Positions 19,192 through 29,355 of a stretch of DNA of 64,000 bases are shown piece by piece. The notes under the pieces were generated by a model. The model saw only the letters and a program-made list of their open reading frames with translations, was not told where the DNA came from and made no database searches. The translations under genes and the position numbers were made by a program. The DNA lies in NCBI RefSeq assembly GCF_004924335.1, contig NZ_CP024633.1, positions 1 through 64,000 of the forward strand, given 5' to 3'. Within the stretch, counting starts at the first letter, position 1, and each line of letters opens with the position of its first letter. Source of the stretch: Mycobacteroides salmoniphilum. Lineage in GTDB: Bacteria > Actinomycetota > Actinomycetes > Mycobacteriales > Mycobacteriaceae.

Positions 19192-19719
19192 GTGACTTCA
19201 CCAATCCAGACACAAACCGCCACCCTGCACACCAACCACGGCGACGTCGCCATCGCGCTCTTCGGCAATCACGCCCCGAAGACCGTCGCCAACTTTGTCG
19301 GCCTCGCCGATGGCAGCAAGGACTACTCCACCAAGAACGCCAAGGGCGAGGCCGCCGGCCCGTTCTACGATGGAGCCGTCTTCCACCGCGTCATCGAGGG
19401 ATTCATGATTCAGGGCGGTGACCCGACCGGCACCGGCCGCGGCGGCCCCGGATACCAGTTCGGCGACGAGTTCCACCCCGAGCTGCAGTTCGACAAGCCG
19501 TACCTGCTGGCCATGGCCAATGCCGGACCGGGCACCAACGGCTCGCAGTTCTTCATCACCGTCGGCAAGACCCCCCACCTGAACCGCAAGCACACCATCT
19601 TCGGTGAGGTCGTGGACCCGGCTTCGCAGAAGGTTGTCGACGCCATTGCCTCCACCTCCGTCGGTCGCGGCGATCGTCCCACCGAGGACGTCGTGATCAA
19701 CTCCATCACCATCAGCTAG
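19192..19719 (+). CDS. ppiA: Cyclophilin-type peptidyl-prolyl cis-trans isomerase
   Basis: Catalyses cis-trans isomerisation of X-Pro bonds to assist folding. The GTG at 19192 (MTSPIQTQTATLHTN) is chosen because AAGGTGG lies just upstream; the frame extends to 19108 without support. The 175-residue cyclophilin has the active-site blocks FHRVIEGFMIQGGDPTGTG (catalytic Arg, Phe, Met, Gln), MANAGPGTNGSQFFI and the HTIFGEV block. It is very close to M. tuberculosis PpiA and in the same position. There is no signal peptide, so it is predicted to be cytoplasmic. Confidence 0.96.
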   Translation: MTSPIQTQTATLHTNHGDVAIALFGNHAPKTVANFVGLADGSKDYSTKNAKGEAAGPFYDGAVFHRVIEGFMIQGGDPTGTGRGGPGYQFGDEFHPELQFDKPYLLAMANAGPGTNGSQFFITVGKTPHLNRKHTIFGEVVDPASQKVVDAIASTSVGRGDRPTEDVVINSITIS

Positions 19720-19725
19720 GTCTTG

Positions 19726-20592
19726 ATGGCTCATCCCGGACAGGTACCGGTCTACGGGTGCGCGTGGCACCCGGACCGGGCCACCGCGGTGCGCTGTGTG
19801 CGATGCGGGCGCCCCGTGTGTCCGGACTGCATGCGATCAGCGCCCGTGGGGCAGCAGTGCGTCGAATGCGTCCAGCAGGGCGCCAAATCGATGCGTCAGG
19901 TCAAACCGCTGCGGCAGGCGCGGGCCTGGGTCACCTGGGCGCTGATCGCCGTCAATGTGCTCGTCTATACCGCCGTCGTGGGGGGCAGCGACGAGACGAT
20001 GGCCGTCACCACTAGTCCGCTGTTCCGCGAACTGGTGCTGTACTTGCCGTGGGTGGCGCAGGGTGAGCTGTGGCGCACCGTCACCGCGGGCTTCCTGCAC
20101 TTCGGTCTGATGCACATCGGGGTCAACATGCTCTCGCTGGCGTTGATCGGGCCCGGGCTGGAACACGCCTTCGGCCGCGAGCGATACGCCACGATCTATG
20201 GCACCGCGTTGCTCGGCAGTAGCGCCATCGCGATGTGGTTCAGCCCGAATGCCTTGGTGGCCGGTGCCTCCGGCGCCATCTACGGTCTGCTGGGTGCGGC
20301 ACTGGTGCTGTATCTGCGGGAGCGTTTGAACCCGCAGACCATCATCATTGTGCTGGTGCTCAATATCGGGCTGAGCGTCTCGCTGCCGGGTATCTCGTTG
20401 GCCGGACATATGGGCGGCCTGTTGTTCGGCGTACTCAGCGCCGGTGCGCTGCTCTACTACCGCGAGGTGTGCCGCGCGGTAGGCACGCCGGACCTTGCCC
20501 AGAAGCCGTCGACACCCTGGGTGCTGGCGGCCGTGGTGACCGCGTTGTCGGTCGCGCTCATTGTGGCGAGGGTGCTCACCTACACCGGTTAA
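19726..20592 (+). CDS. Rhomboid-family intramembrane serine protease with N-terminal zinc-binding domain
   Basis: Membrane protease that cleaves transmembrane helices. The ATG at 19726 follows a possible TTG at 19723. Residues 10-50 contain a Cys/His-rich B-box-like zinc module (CAWH, CVRCGRPVCPDC, CVEC). Six hydrophobic helices follow. The catalytic dyad is Ser182 in GASGAIYG and His228 in AGHMGG, and the conserved HFGLMHIGVNM block lies in the second helix. The start is only 6 bases from the ppiA stop, so the two are cotranscribed. Substrates are unknown. Confidence 0.92.
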   Translation: MAHPGQVPVYGCAWHPDRATAVRCVRCGRPVCPDCMRSAPVGQQCVECVQQGAKSMRQVKPLRQARAWVTWALIAVNVLVYTAVVGGSDETMAVTTSPLFRELVLYLPWVAQGELWRTVTAGFLHFGLMHIGVNMLSLALIGPGLEHAFGRERYATIYGTALLGSSAIAMWFSPNALVAGASGAIYGLLGAALVLYLRERLNPQTIIIVLVLNIGLSVSLPGISLAGHMGGLLFGVLSAGALLYYREVCRAVGTPDLAQKPSTPWVLAAVVTALSVALIVARVLTYTG

Positions 20593-20593
20593 C

Positions 20594-21508
20594 TCACAAG
20601 GGCAGTTTGGCTTTGAGAAACTGCCATTGGGTGTGCTGCTTGACGATGTCCGGCACATCGTCGGTGAAGGGACGCTCGTAGTGCGCGGCGATCTCGGCAG
20701 CCGTGTGTACCTCGGTGATCCAGCCGTGCCCCGTCAGCCAATCCGCGGGTGGCATGCGGGAATCCGGATATGTGAGCATCCAGAAGTTCGCTGCCCGGAT
20801 ATATTCGGGGACAACGGGTTCGGCGAGTGATTCCCACGTCTCGGTCGAGGACAAGAAGATGTTGGCGTCGCTGCAGATGGCGCTGCCCGGCGCGGACAGC
20901 TCGATGATTCGTTCAAACAGCAGGTCCTGACTCTCGCTGGGTATGCCCGCCATGATCAGCGGAGCGATCAGCCAGGCGGTGGGTTGTTCCGGGTCGAAGC
21001 CCGCGGTGCACAGATCCTCGACCCACGGTCCTGCCGTCGTCGCCACGGGCACGAGCCGCTGCGTCACGGCAGCGACGGAGCCGTGCTCCTTGAGTACACG
21101 GCTTCGGAACTCCAGCGTGTGCGGATGGTCCACCTCGTACAGAACGGCATCCGTCGGCCATGGGAGTCGGTAGGCCCGAGTGTCCAGACCCGCGACAAAC
21201 TGCACGACTTGCCGGGTTCCCAGCGCAAGCTCCGTGGTGATGAAGTCGTCACCGTATCGCGTGAAGATTCCCGACGCGTTGATGAGGAGGAAAGTGCCGT
21301 CGGCCGCCGACGGGTTCTCAGGAAATCCTGTCGCGAGGAAGGCACTACTGAGGGGCTCGTTCGCCGCGGCAACCAGGACCGCCGCGAGCGGATCATTGAT
21401 CAGTGGGTGGCCGCGCTGACTTTCCAATGCACGCAGAGCCGCGGCGATCAGGTCGAACTGGTACTTGTGCGCCGGTGAGGTCACGGCCCTTTCCCGTTGA
21501 CCGTCCAA
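20594..21508 (-). CDS. SAM-dependent methyltransferase, TIGR00027 family (1 of 3)
   Basis: Member of the large mycobacterial family related to leucine carboxyl methyltransferases; substrates are unknown but are thought to be carboxylates or polyketide-lipid intermediates. The frame runs to 21772, but the TTG at 21508 behind a GGAAGGCAGGTGG Shine-Dalgarno gives 304 residues and aligns with the neighbour's start; a GTG at 21484 is a second option. Motif I is VVQFVAGLDTRAYRLPWP, with VLYEVDHPHTLEFR and SAPGSAICSD later. It is the most diverged of the three: the usual DQWDIVTSVG start is absent. Its stop is convergent with the rhomboid gene. Confidence 0.8.
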   Translation of the reverse strand: MDGQRERAVTSPAHKYQFDLIAAALRALESQRGHPLINDPLAAVLVAAANEPLSSAFLATGFPENPSAADGTFLLINASGIFTRYGDDFITTELALGTRQVVQFVAGLDTRAYRLPWPTDAVLYEVDHPHTLEFRSRVLKEHGSVAAVTQRLVPVATTAGPWVEDLCTAGFDPEQPTAWLIAPLIMAGIPSESQDLLFERIIELSAPGSAICSDANIFLSSTETWESLAEPVVPEYIRAANFWMLTYPDSRMPPADWLTGHGWITEVHTAAEIAAHYERPFTDDVPDIVKQHTQWQFLKAKLPL

Positions 21509-21614
21509 GGAACCACCTGCCTTCCTGCACGTTGTTTTCAAGATATCCAGGGAGCGGCCAATCCGCGACGGTGTTGCGCAAGCTACCTGGCGGAGCCAGT
21601 CACCCCAGCGATCC

Positions 21615-22580
21615 TCATGGCGCGGCGAGCTCCTCGCACGGGGAAGGCTGCGCGCAATGCGCAAGATAATCGCTCGGCAGCGTCGCGGTGAGGAAACGGC
21701 GGTCCGCCAGATCGTCGAAATCCGGGGCCAGCGTGTCGCCGAACGGCCTGCCGTAGCGCTCGGCCAGCTCACGGGTGGTGCGTGTCCGGGTCAGCCACCC
21801 GTGCCCGGATAGCCAATCCCCGGGAGGGGTGCGTTCGTCGTAGCGCGCGAGTGCCGAGTAGTCGGCGCCGCGAAGTGCGTCCGGGAGAATGGCGCCCACG
21901 ACGTCACCCCATGCCCGCCCCGAGGGGGCTAACGCGTCGTTGTCCGTCGAAATGGTGCTGCCCGGAGCCGACATTTCGATGATCCGCTCGAACATCGTGT
22001 CCTGGCTGCCGCCGGGGAGGTTGCAGATGACGGATTCTGCGAGCCATGCCGTGGGGGCGTCGGGGTCGAATCCGGCCAGGCTCAGCTCCGCCTGCCACTG
22101 ATCACCGAGTCCACACAGGACCATGCGTTGGGTCGTACGAGGCGTGACACCCGCGTTGTCGAGTGCCTTCATCTTGAGCGTGAGGACCTCGCCATAGTCG
22201 ATCTCATAGACGGTGGTTCCGGCGGGCCAGGACAGTCGGTAGGCGCGGGTATCGAGTCCCCCGGCCAGCAGCACCACCTGACGATTGCCGTTCTCGACGC
22301 AGGCGAGCAGGGATTCGTCGTAGTACCGGCACATCGCCGCCGCGTAGTTGGTGAGCAGGGACGTGCGGAGCTCATCCGCCGTCGACGGCTCCTCACGGAG
22401 GCCTGCGTCCAGGAGCGCGAGTGTGTGGGGATCGCCCACCGCTTCGAGGACTGTTCGAGCGTGCTCGTCCAACAGCAAAGGATGTGCGCGGCGGGCCTCG
22501 AGTACCCGCAGGGCAGCGATGGTCAGCCCAATCTGCATGCCCTGGCGGACGAATCCGCCGCTATGGCCGTCTCCCGACAT
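21615..22580 (-). CDS. SAM-dependent methyltransferase, TIGR00027 family (2 of 3)
   Basis: The 321-residue protein has the family blocks LTIAALRVLEARRAHPLLLDEHA at the N-terminus, motif I VVLLAGGLDTRAYRLSWP, VYEIDYGEVLTLK for the SAM ribose, and WLAESVICNLPGGSQDTMFE in the family lid region. It starts at ATG 22580, and a perfect 7-bp inverted repeat (22615-22638) lies 35 bases upstream as a possible operator. It shares strand and similarity with the flanking copies, so tandem duplication and divergence is the simplest origin. The C-terminus SPCEELAAP is unusual. Confidence 0.82.
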   Translation of the reverse strand: MSGDGHSGGFVRQGMQIGLTIAALRVLEARRAHPLLLDEHARTVLEAVGDPHTLALLDAGLREEPSTADELRTSLLTNYAAAMCRYYDESLLACVENGNRQVVLLAGGLDTRAYRLSWPAGTTVYEIDYGEVLTLKMKALDNAGVTPRTTQRMVLCGLGDQWQAELSLAGFDPDAPTAWLAESVICNLPGGSQDTMFERIIEMSAPGSTISTDNDALAPSGRAWGDVVGAILPDALRGADYSALARYDERTPPGDWLSGHGWLTRTRTTRELAERYGRPFGDTLAPDFDDLADRRFLTATLPSDYLAHCAQPSPCEELAAP

Positions 22581-22614
22581 GAAACTCAGCTCTCAATCCC
22601 CCAACCGTCAAACG

Positions 22615-22638
22615 ACAGGCCTTTGCCAACTGGCCTGT
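22615..22638. repeat. Inverted repeat upstream of methyltransferase 2
   Basis: ACAGGCC (22615-22621) and GGCCTGT (22632-22638) form perfect 7-bp arms around a 10-base spacer, 35 bases upstream of the start at 22580. The size suits a regulator operator; a hairpin is the alternative. Confidence 0.4.
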
Positions 22639-22741
22639 TCGTACAGACGGCACCCTTGTGACCGATTGCATGGGAAACTTTAGTCGAGGCGGGACGGAAG
22701 GTCCCACCCCGGCGCTCCCCCGCGTGCCGCGTTCGCGACGG

Positions 22742-23641
22742 CTAGCGCGTGGCGGAGATGAAGTAGGCGTCTGACCACAGCGAAGTGATCTCGCTGTGCT
22801 CACGGGGGGCGGGCCGCCCGTAGTCGGCGGCCTGCTCCAGCCGGTTGATGGTAGCGACCTGCCAACCATGTTCACCGAGCCACTCGACGGGGTCTTTGCG
22901 CTCATCGTCGTAGATGAGATCGCCGATGCTGATGTCCTTGAGGAAGTCCGGCCGGAGCTTGTTGACCGCATCCTGCCACTGACTGGCGGTTGCCACCTGG
23001 CGGCGCCATTCGGTGGCGAGGAAGCTGCCGGGGGCGGAATGCGCGGTGATGCTCTCGAACAGCGCATCCTGGGCGGCACCGGGGAGGTAGGCCAGCAGGC
23101 CCTCCGCGAGCCACGCCGTCGGCTTGGCCGCGTCGAAGCCCGCCGTCTCCAGCGCCGCGACCCAGTCGTCGCGAAGGTCGACGGCGACTTCGCGCCGCTC
23201 GGCCAGGGGTGTTGCGTTCTGTTCGGCAAGGACGTGGTCCTTGAATTCGAGGACCTTCGGCTGATCGAGCTCGTAGACGACGGTGCTATCCGGCCAGGGC
23301 AGCCGGTACACCCGCGCGTCCAGGCCGGCGGCCAGGATTACAACCTGCCGGACGCCGGAAGCCGTTGCAGTAGTGAAGAATTCATCGAAGTACTTGGTAC
23401 GAACGGCGAGATGATTGACCAGATAGGTGGTGGCGACGTCCCACTCGGACTCGGGTTTGGGGGCCGTCAGCGCCTCGGTGAGGTGGGGTTCCCCGGAAGC
23501 CTCGACGAAGGCGCGAGCGTACTCATCGCGGATGAGTGGCTCGGAGCGGATGGTCTCCAGGGCCCGGAACGACGACACCATCAGGGCCGTGAAACCGACG
23601 CTGCTGACAATGTCCCACTGATCGCCATCGGTCCGTGTCAT
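22742..23641 (-). CDS. SAM-dependent methyltransferase, TIGR00027 family (3 of 3)
   Basis: The most canonical copy: 299 residues beginning MTRTDGDQWDIVSSVGFTAL, the family's signature N-terminus, then ETIRSEPLIRDEYARAFVEA, motif I VVILAAGLDARVYRLPWP, VVYELDQPKVLEFK and WLAEGLLAYLPGAAQDALFE. These features define the TIGR00027 group that is greatly expanded in mycobacteria. Its promoter region contains two direct copies of TTACCTA 14 bases apart (23653-23673). It is probably the parent of a three-member tandem array. Substrate and physiological role are unknown. Confidence 0.88.
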   Translation of the reverse strand: MTRTDGDQWDIVSSVGFTALMVSSFRALETIRSEPLIRDEYARAFVEASGEPHLTEALTAPKPESEWDVATTYLVNHLAVRTKYFDEFFTTATASGVRQVVILAAGLDARVYRLPWPDSTVVYELDQPKVLEFKDHVLAEQNATPLAERREVAVDLRDDWVAALETAGFDAAKPTAWLAEGLLAYLPGAAQDALFESITAHSAPGSFLATEWRRQVATASQWQDAVNKLRPDFLKDISIGDLIYDDERKDPVEWLGEHGWQVATINRLEQAADYGRPAPREHSEITSLWSDAYFISATR

Positions 23642-23652
23642 GTGGCCGCCTC

Positions 23653-23674
23653 TTACCTAGGAGTAATTACCTAA
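23653..23674. promoter_or_regulatory. Direct repeat TTACCTA(G/A) upstream of methyltransferase 3
   Basis: TTACCTAG at 23653-23660 and TTACCTAA at 23667-23674 are 14 bases apart, 12 bases beyond the start codon at 23641. They flank a TAATTA core and could be a regulator half-site pair. They fit the IdeR consensus poorly. Confidence 0.35.
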
Positions 23675-23699
23675 GGCAACGATACGCGTGTTGAAGCCC

Positions 23700-24122
23700 T
23701 CACGCCCGATAGCGGGCGGCGCGCAGCGCTTCGTACACGTCGCGGGGGTCGGTACCCAGATCCCAGCGGTTCAAGACGATCAGGTCATCTCCGGACTCGA
23801 TCTCCAGCAGCCGGGTGCGCCGACCGAGCCTGCGGAACTCGGTGACCTTCACCGAGTCCACGGTGGCCCGGGGCAGCAGCGTGACACGGGTGAGGCCCTG
23901 CAGCTCGAGACCCTCGTCGACGATGCGCAACTTCGGGCGGCACCGCCAGGACACCGCGGCGAATCCCAGCAGACCGAGGGCGGCCACGGCGGCCAGCAGA
24001 CGTCCGGGTGCATCAGCGACAAGGAAGACGGCGATACCGAAGGCGACACCGACCAGCGCCGCGGCGGCGATGCCGGCGGGTTTCGGGCCCCATTCGGTGG
24101 CGGATGCGGTCGGGTTATCCAC
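23700..24122 (-). CDS. PH-domain membrane protein (Rv0010c-like)
   Basis: The 140-residue protein is counted from GTG 24122 (VDNPTASATEWGPKP); longer upstream starts exist in frame to 24191. Two membrane helices (about 15-33 and 40-57) precede a bacterial PH-like domain with LRIVDEGLELQGL, FRRLGRRTRLLEIESGDDLIVLNRWDLGTDP. It corresponds to M. tuberculosis Rv0010c beside crgA. A cluster of consensus DnaA boxes covers its start codon, which suggests control by DnaA. The function is unknown; gene order implies a link to division or envelope. Confidence 0.82.
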   Translation of the reverse strand: MDNPTASATEWGPKPAGIAAAALVGVAFGIAVFLVADAPGRLLAAVAALGLLGFAAVSWRCRPKLRIVDEGLELQGLTRVTLLPRATVDSVKVTEFRRLGRRTRLLEIESGDDLIVLNRWDLGTDPRDVYEALRAARYRA

Positions 24123-24146
24123 AGGCGTTATCCACAGTGGGGATAA
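24115..24146. promoter_or_regulatory. Cluster of DnaA boxes 22 kb from oriC
   Basis: Two perfect TTATCCACA boxes lie at 24115-24123 and 24128-24136, in the same orientation and 13 bases apart. A third, TTATCCCCA, lies on the opposite strand at 24138-24146. The first covers the predicted GTG start of the PH-domain gene. They match the classical DnaA box better than any box seen in oriC here. Confidence 0.6.
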
Positions 24147-24243
24147 ATCACATCGTTGTGATTGGGTGTCTCGCGGGTTGACTCGATGCAAACGGGTGCT
24201 AACCGAACCGGCAACGGCAACATGGGATCGGTCAGGTCTTTTG

Positions 24244-24507
24244 TCACCGCCACCGCATGGTCAGCAGCAGCCCGGTGATCATGAAGGCAAACGCGATGGC
24301 GTAATTCCACGGGCCCAGATCCAGCATCCAGGTGATGTGCTGGGCGGCGAGCTGGAACACCATCAGCCAGGCCAGGCCGATGAGCATGAGGGTGAGGAAG
24401 AGCGCGACAAACCAGACGCTCGACGGACCGGCCTTCACCTTGACCGGGGTGCGGCTAACGGTGGTCGCGTTGAACGCGGACTTCTTGCGGACCTTGGACT
24501 TGGGCAT
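24244..24507 (-). CDS. crgA: Cell division protein CrgA
   Basis: The 87-residue membrane protein corresponds to mycobacterial CrgA (Rv0011c), a divisome component that recruits FtsI and interacts with FtsZ, FtsQ and CwsA. The N-terminus is basic ([12 protein letters not shown]), followed by two membrane helices (about 31-52 and 67-84) with the conserved loop [18 protein letters not shown] between them. Full length for the family. It is transcribed divergently from the DUF881 gene, and its partner cwsA lies about 5 kb away on the same strand. Confidence 0.96.
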   Translation of the reverse strand: MPKSKVRKKSAFNATTVSRTPVKVKAGPSSVWFVALFLTLMLIGLAWLMVFQLAAQHITWMLDLGPWNYAIAFAFMITGLLLTMRWR

Positions 24508-24617
24508 CGACTACCTCGGAAGCATCTCGGATATGGCGGCACGACGACGGATCGCGGTGGCCGGAGTCGTTATGGGTTCTTACGCAGGTTACAGCGCGGT
24601 GCTGCGACAATCTTCTG

Positions 24618-25460
24618 GTGACCGCCGATGAGCCCCTAGCGCGAAGAGGTTCAGACCCCGATGAGGCCCCCGAACGCGGGGAGGACCCCCAGCGCACACC
24701 GGGGGTCCCTCCCGCTCGCGGGGGCCGCATCTGGCGCGTTGGCGTGCCCCTGGTCTGTGCGCTGGCCGGCTTTCTGCTGGCCGCGACGCACACGGTGTCG
24801 GGTGGCAACGAGATCCGCCGGGGCGACTCGCCATCGCCGCGGCTGGTGGATCTGGTGCGTGAGACGCAGAAGTCGGTCGACAGGCTCAGTGCCGCCCGTG
24901 ACGGCCTGGCCAGTCAGATGGCGGCCGCGCGTGAGCAGTCGGCAGGGGGCGACAGCAAGGTGGCGGCGGCACTCGCGGAAACCGGCGAGATGGCCGATGC
25001 CGCCGGAGTGCGACCCGTCACCGGCCCCGGTCTGGTGGTGACGCTGACCGATGCCAAGCGCGACTCGTACGGCCGTTTCCCCCGGGATGCGTCGCCGGAC
25101 GACTTGGTGGTGCATCAGCAGGATGTCGAGGGCGTGCTCAATGCCCTGTGGAGCGCGGGTGCCGAGGCGATCCAGATGCAGGATGACCAGCGCCTGGTCG
25201 CCAGCTCGGTGCCGCGATGTGTGGGCAACACGCTGCTGCTGCACGGCCGCACCTACAGCCCGCCCTACGTGATCACGGCCATCGGCGATGCCGACACCAT
25301 GCAGGCGGCGCTGGACGCGGCGCCGTTGGTGACCCTGTATCGGCAGTACGTCGCGCGATTCGGCTTGGGGTACACGGTGACTCGTGGACATCATCTCGAG
25401 GTGGCCGGATATCGGGACGCGGTGGGGCCCGGCCGCGCGGTGCCGTTGCAGGGTCCGTAG
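24618..25460 (+). CDS. DUF881 membrane protein (Rv0012-like)
   Basis: The 280-residue protein starts with GTG at 24618. A short basic/Pro-rich cytoplasmic segment precedes one membrane helix (about 42-60, VPLVCALAGFLLAATHTV), then a coiled coil (RETQKSVDRLSAARDGLASQM) and the extracytoplasmic DUF881 domain with GVRPVTGPGLVVTLTDA and QQDVEGVLNALWSAGAEAIQMQDQ-like blocks. Such proteins resemble divisome scaffolds, and the gene lies between crgA and trpG in mycobacteria. The role is unproven. No further operon partner is close: trpG begins 67 bases downstream. Confidence 0.85.
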   Translation: MTADEPLARRGSDPDEAPERGEDPQRTPGVPPARGGRIWRVGVPLVCALAGFLLAATHTVSGGNEIRRGDSPSPRLVDLVRETQKSVDRLSAARDGLASQMAAAREQSAGGDSKVAAALAETGEMADAAGVRPVTGPGLVVTLTDAKRDSYGRFPRDASPDDLVVHQQDVEGVLNALWSAGAEAIQMQDDQRLVASSVPRCVGNTLLLHGRTYSPPYVITAIGDADTMQAALDAAPLVTLYRQYVARFGLGYTVTRGHHLEVAGYRDAVGPGRAVPLQGP

Positions 25461-25527
25461 GCATCGTGTGTCACCGTCCGGGTAAACCGGCTGGGAAAAC
25501 GCTGGCGCGTGTCCGTACCCTGGATCT

Positions 25528-26202
25528 GTGCGCATCCTGGTCGTCGACAACTACGACAGCTTCGTGTTCAACCTGGTCCAGTACCTGGGCCAGCTCGGCG
25601 TGGACGCGGTGGTGTGGCGTAACGACGACCCGCGGCTGGCCGATACCGACGCGGTGGCCGCCGACTTCGACGGCGTACTGATCAGTCCCGGTCCGGGCAC
25701 GCCGGAGAGCGCGGGGGCCTCCATCGCGATGGTGCATTCCTGTGCGAAGACGGGCACCCCGCTACTCGGGGTGTGTCTGGGACATCAGGCGATCGGGGTC
25801 GCGTTCGGCGGCACCGTCGACCGCGCGCCGGAGTTGTTGCACGGCAAGACGAGCACGGTCGAACACGAGGACGCCGGGGTGCTGCTCGGTCTGCCGAACC
25901 CGTTCACGGCCACCAGGTATCACTCGCTGACGATCCTTCCCGATACTGTGCCCGAGGGGCTCCGGGTAATCGCCCGCACGGCCAGCGGGGTAATCATGAG
26001 CGTCATGCACACCGAGCATCCGATCCACGGCGTGCAGTTCCACCCCGAGTCGATCCTCACCGAGGGCGGGCACCGGATGTTGGCCAACTGGCTCACCTAT
26101 TGCGGTGCGCCCCTTGATGAACCGCTGGTGCGTTCGCTTGAGGCAGAGGTCGCGTCGGCGCTGAACGGGGTCAGCGGGCGAGTGGCCGCCCTCGGCGGGT
26201 GA
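25528..26202 (+). CDS. trpG: Anthranilate/aminodeoxychorismate synthase glutaminase component
   Basis: Class I glutamine amidotransferase that supplies ammonia for anthranilate (tryptophan) and probably p-aminobenzoate (folate) synthesis; one gene often serves both. The 224-residue protein starts with GTG (MRILVVDNYDSFVFNLVQYL). The triad is Cys in LLGVCLGHQAIG (about 86), and His and Glu in VQFHPESILTEGG. The LLHGKTS and TRYHSLTI blocks are typical. It is nearly identical in organisation to M. tuberculosis Rv0013, convergent with pknB, leaving only 4 bases between stops. Confidence 0.95.
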   Translation: MRILVVDNYDSFVFNLVQYLGQLGVDAVVWRNDDPRLADTDAVAADFDGVLISPGPGTPESAGASIAMVHSCAKTGTPLLGVCLGHQAIGVAFGGTVDRAPELLHGKTSTVEHEDAGVLLGLPNPFTATRYHSLTILPDTVPEGLRVIARTASGVIMSVMHTEHPIHGVQFHPESILTEGGHRMLANWLTYCGAPLDEPLVRSLEAEVASALNGVSGRVAALGG

Positions 26203-26206
26203 CGCT

Positions 26207-28092
<1,886 letters not shown>

Positions 28093-28093
<1 letters not shown>

Positions 28094-29355
28094 TACGGTG
28101 ATTTCGTCCCAGTGATCGGGTCCGGTTCGTCGACCGGAAGCAGAGCCACGATATTAGCTGGCGCAAGCGCTCCTGGCGAAGCTGAACCTGGACTTGAGGG
28201 TGCCTCGCTGCTCGAGGTTGTTGCCGAGGGGAGGGGAATGTCGTTCTTCTTCTCGCTGGCTCGCAACAAGATGAGCGCCGCGATGATGATCGCGAAGATG
28301 CCCAGCACCGCGGCGGCCCACATCAGGGCCTTCTGTCCGGGCGAGAACGTGCCGCGCCGGGGCGGTGGCGGCCGGTGTGAGCCCGTCGGCTGGCGGGTGC
28401 GGGACGTGGGCGGTGCGACGCGGCTGGGTGCCCCCACGGCGGGCCGCACCTGGGTGGCGGGCGGGATGGCCGCCGGCGTGGCCCGGCTGATGGTGGGTGC
28501 CTGGTTGGGCCGGGGCGGGCGCCGTCCGGCGCGTACCGCGGCCACCGCATCGGCGAACGGGCCGCCGCTGGTGTATCGGTTCTGCGGGTTCTTCACGAGC
28601 GTGATCTCGATGAGCTCGCGCACGTTCGGCGGCAGGTCGGCCGGCAGCGGCGACGGCGTTTCCTTGATGTGCTTCATCGCGACCGTCAACGCGCCGTCTC
28701 CGGTGAACGGGCGCTTGCCCGAAACCGCTTCGTACCCAACGACTCCCAGTGCGTAGACATCGCTGGCGGGGGTGGCGTCGTGGCCCAGCGCCTGTTCGGG
28801 GGCGATGTACTGGGCGGTGCCCATCACCATGCCGGTTTGGGTGACCGGGGCGGCATCCACGGCCTTGGCGATGCCGAAGTCGGTGAGTTTCACCTGCCCG
28901 GTGGGCGTGATCAGGATGTTGCCCGGTTTCACGTCGCGGTGCACCAGCCCCGCGGCGTGCGCGACCTGCAGGGCGCGGCCGGTCTGCTCCAGCATGTCCA
29001 GCGAGTGACGCAGCGACAGGCGGCCGGTGCGCTTGAGCACCGAGTTCAGGGGCTCGCCGTGCACCAGTTCCATCACCAGATAGGCGGTGCGGCCCTCGCT
29101 GTCCATATCGGTCTCGCCGTAGTCGTACACGCTGGCGATACCCGGGTGGTTGAGCATGGCGACGGTGCGTGCCTCAGCACGGAACCGCTCGATGAACTCC
29201 GGGTCCGAGGAGAATTCGGCCTTGAGCACCTTCACGGCCACCTTGCGGCCCAGACGGCTGTCGGTGCCCTCCCACACCTGGCCCATACCGCCGGTGGCAA
29301 TGAGCCGCTGCAATCTGTAGCGACCCGAAAGCGTTTCTCCCACACGTACTGTCAT
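28093..29355 (-). CDS. pknA: Serine/threonine protein kinase PknA
   Basis: Essential membrane kinase controlling cell shape and division with PknB. The 420-residue protein has a kinase domain (1-275) with [34 protein letters not shown] and the activation loop [14 protein letters not shown] Pro/Arg-rich juxtamembrane linker (280-340) precedes one membrane helix (about 348-370) and a short Ser/Pro-rich extracellular tail without PASTA repeats. Both ends overlap neighbours (ATGA with pbpA, TAATG with pknB), indicating one translationally coupled operon. Confidence 0.98.

Noticed and set aside
23653..23676. IdeR box upstream of methyltransferase 3
   Set aside because: TTAGGTAATTACTCCTAGG on the minus strand matches the IdeR consensus at only 8 of 19 positions; the right half-site is missing.
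24332..24631. 99-residue plus-strand frame over crgA
   Set aside because: Antisense to crgA and its promoter region; no domain and no ribosome site.
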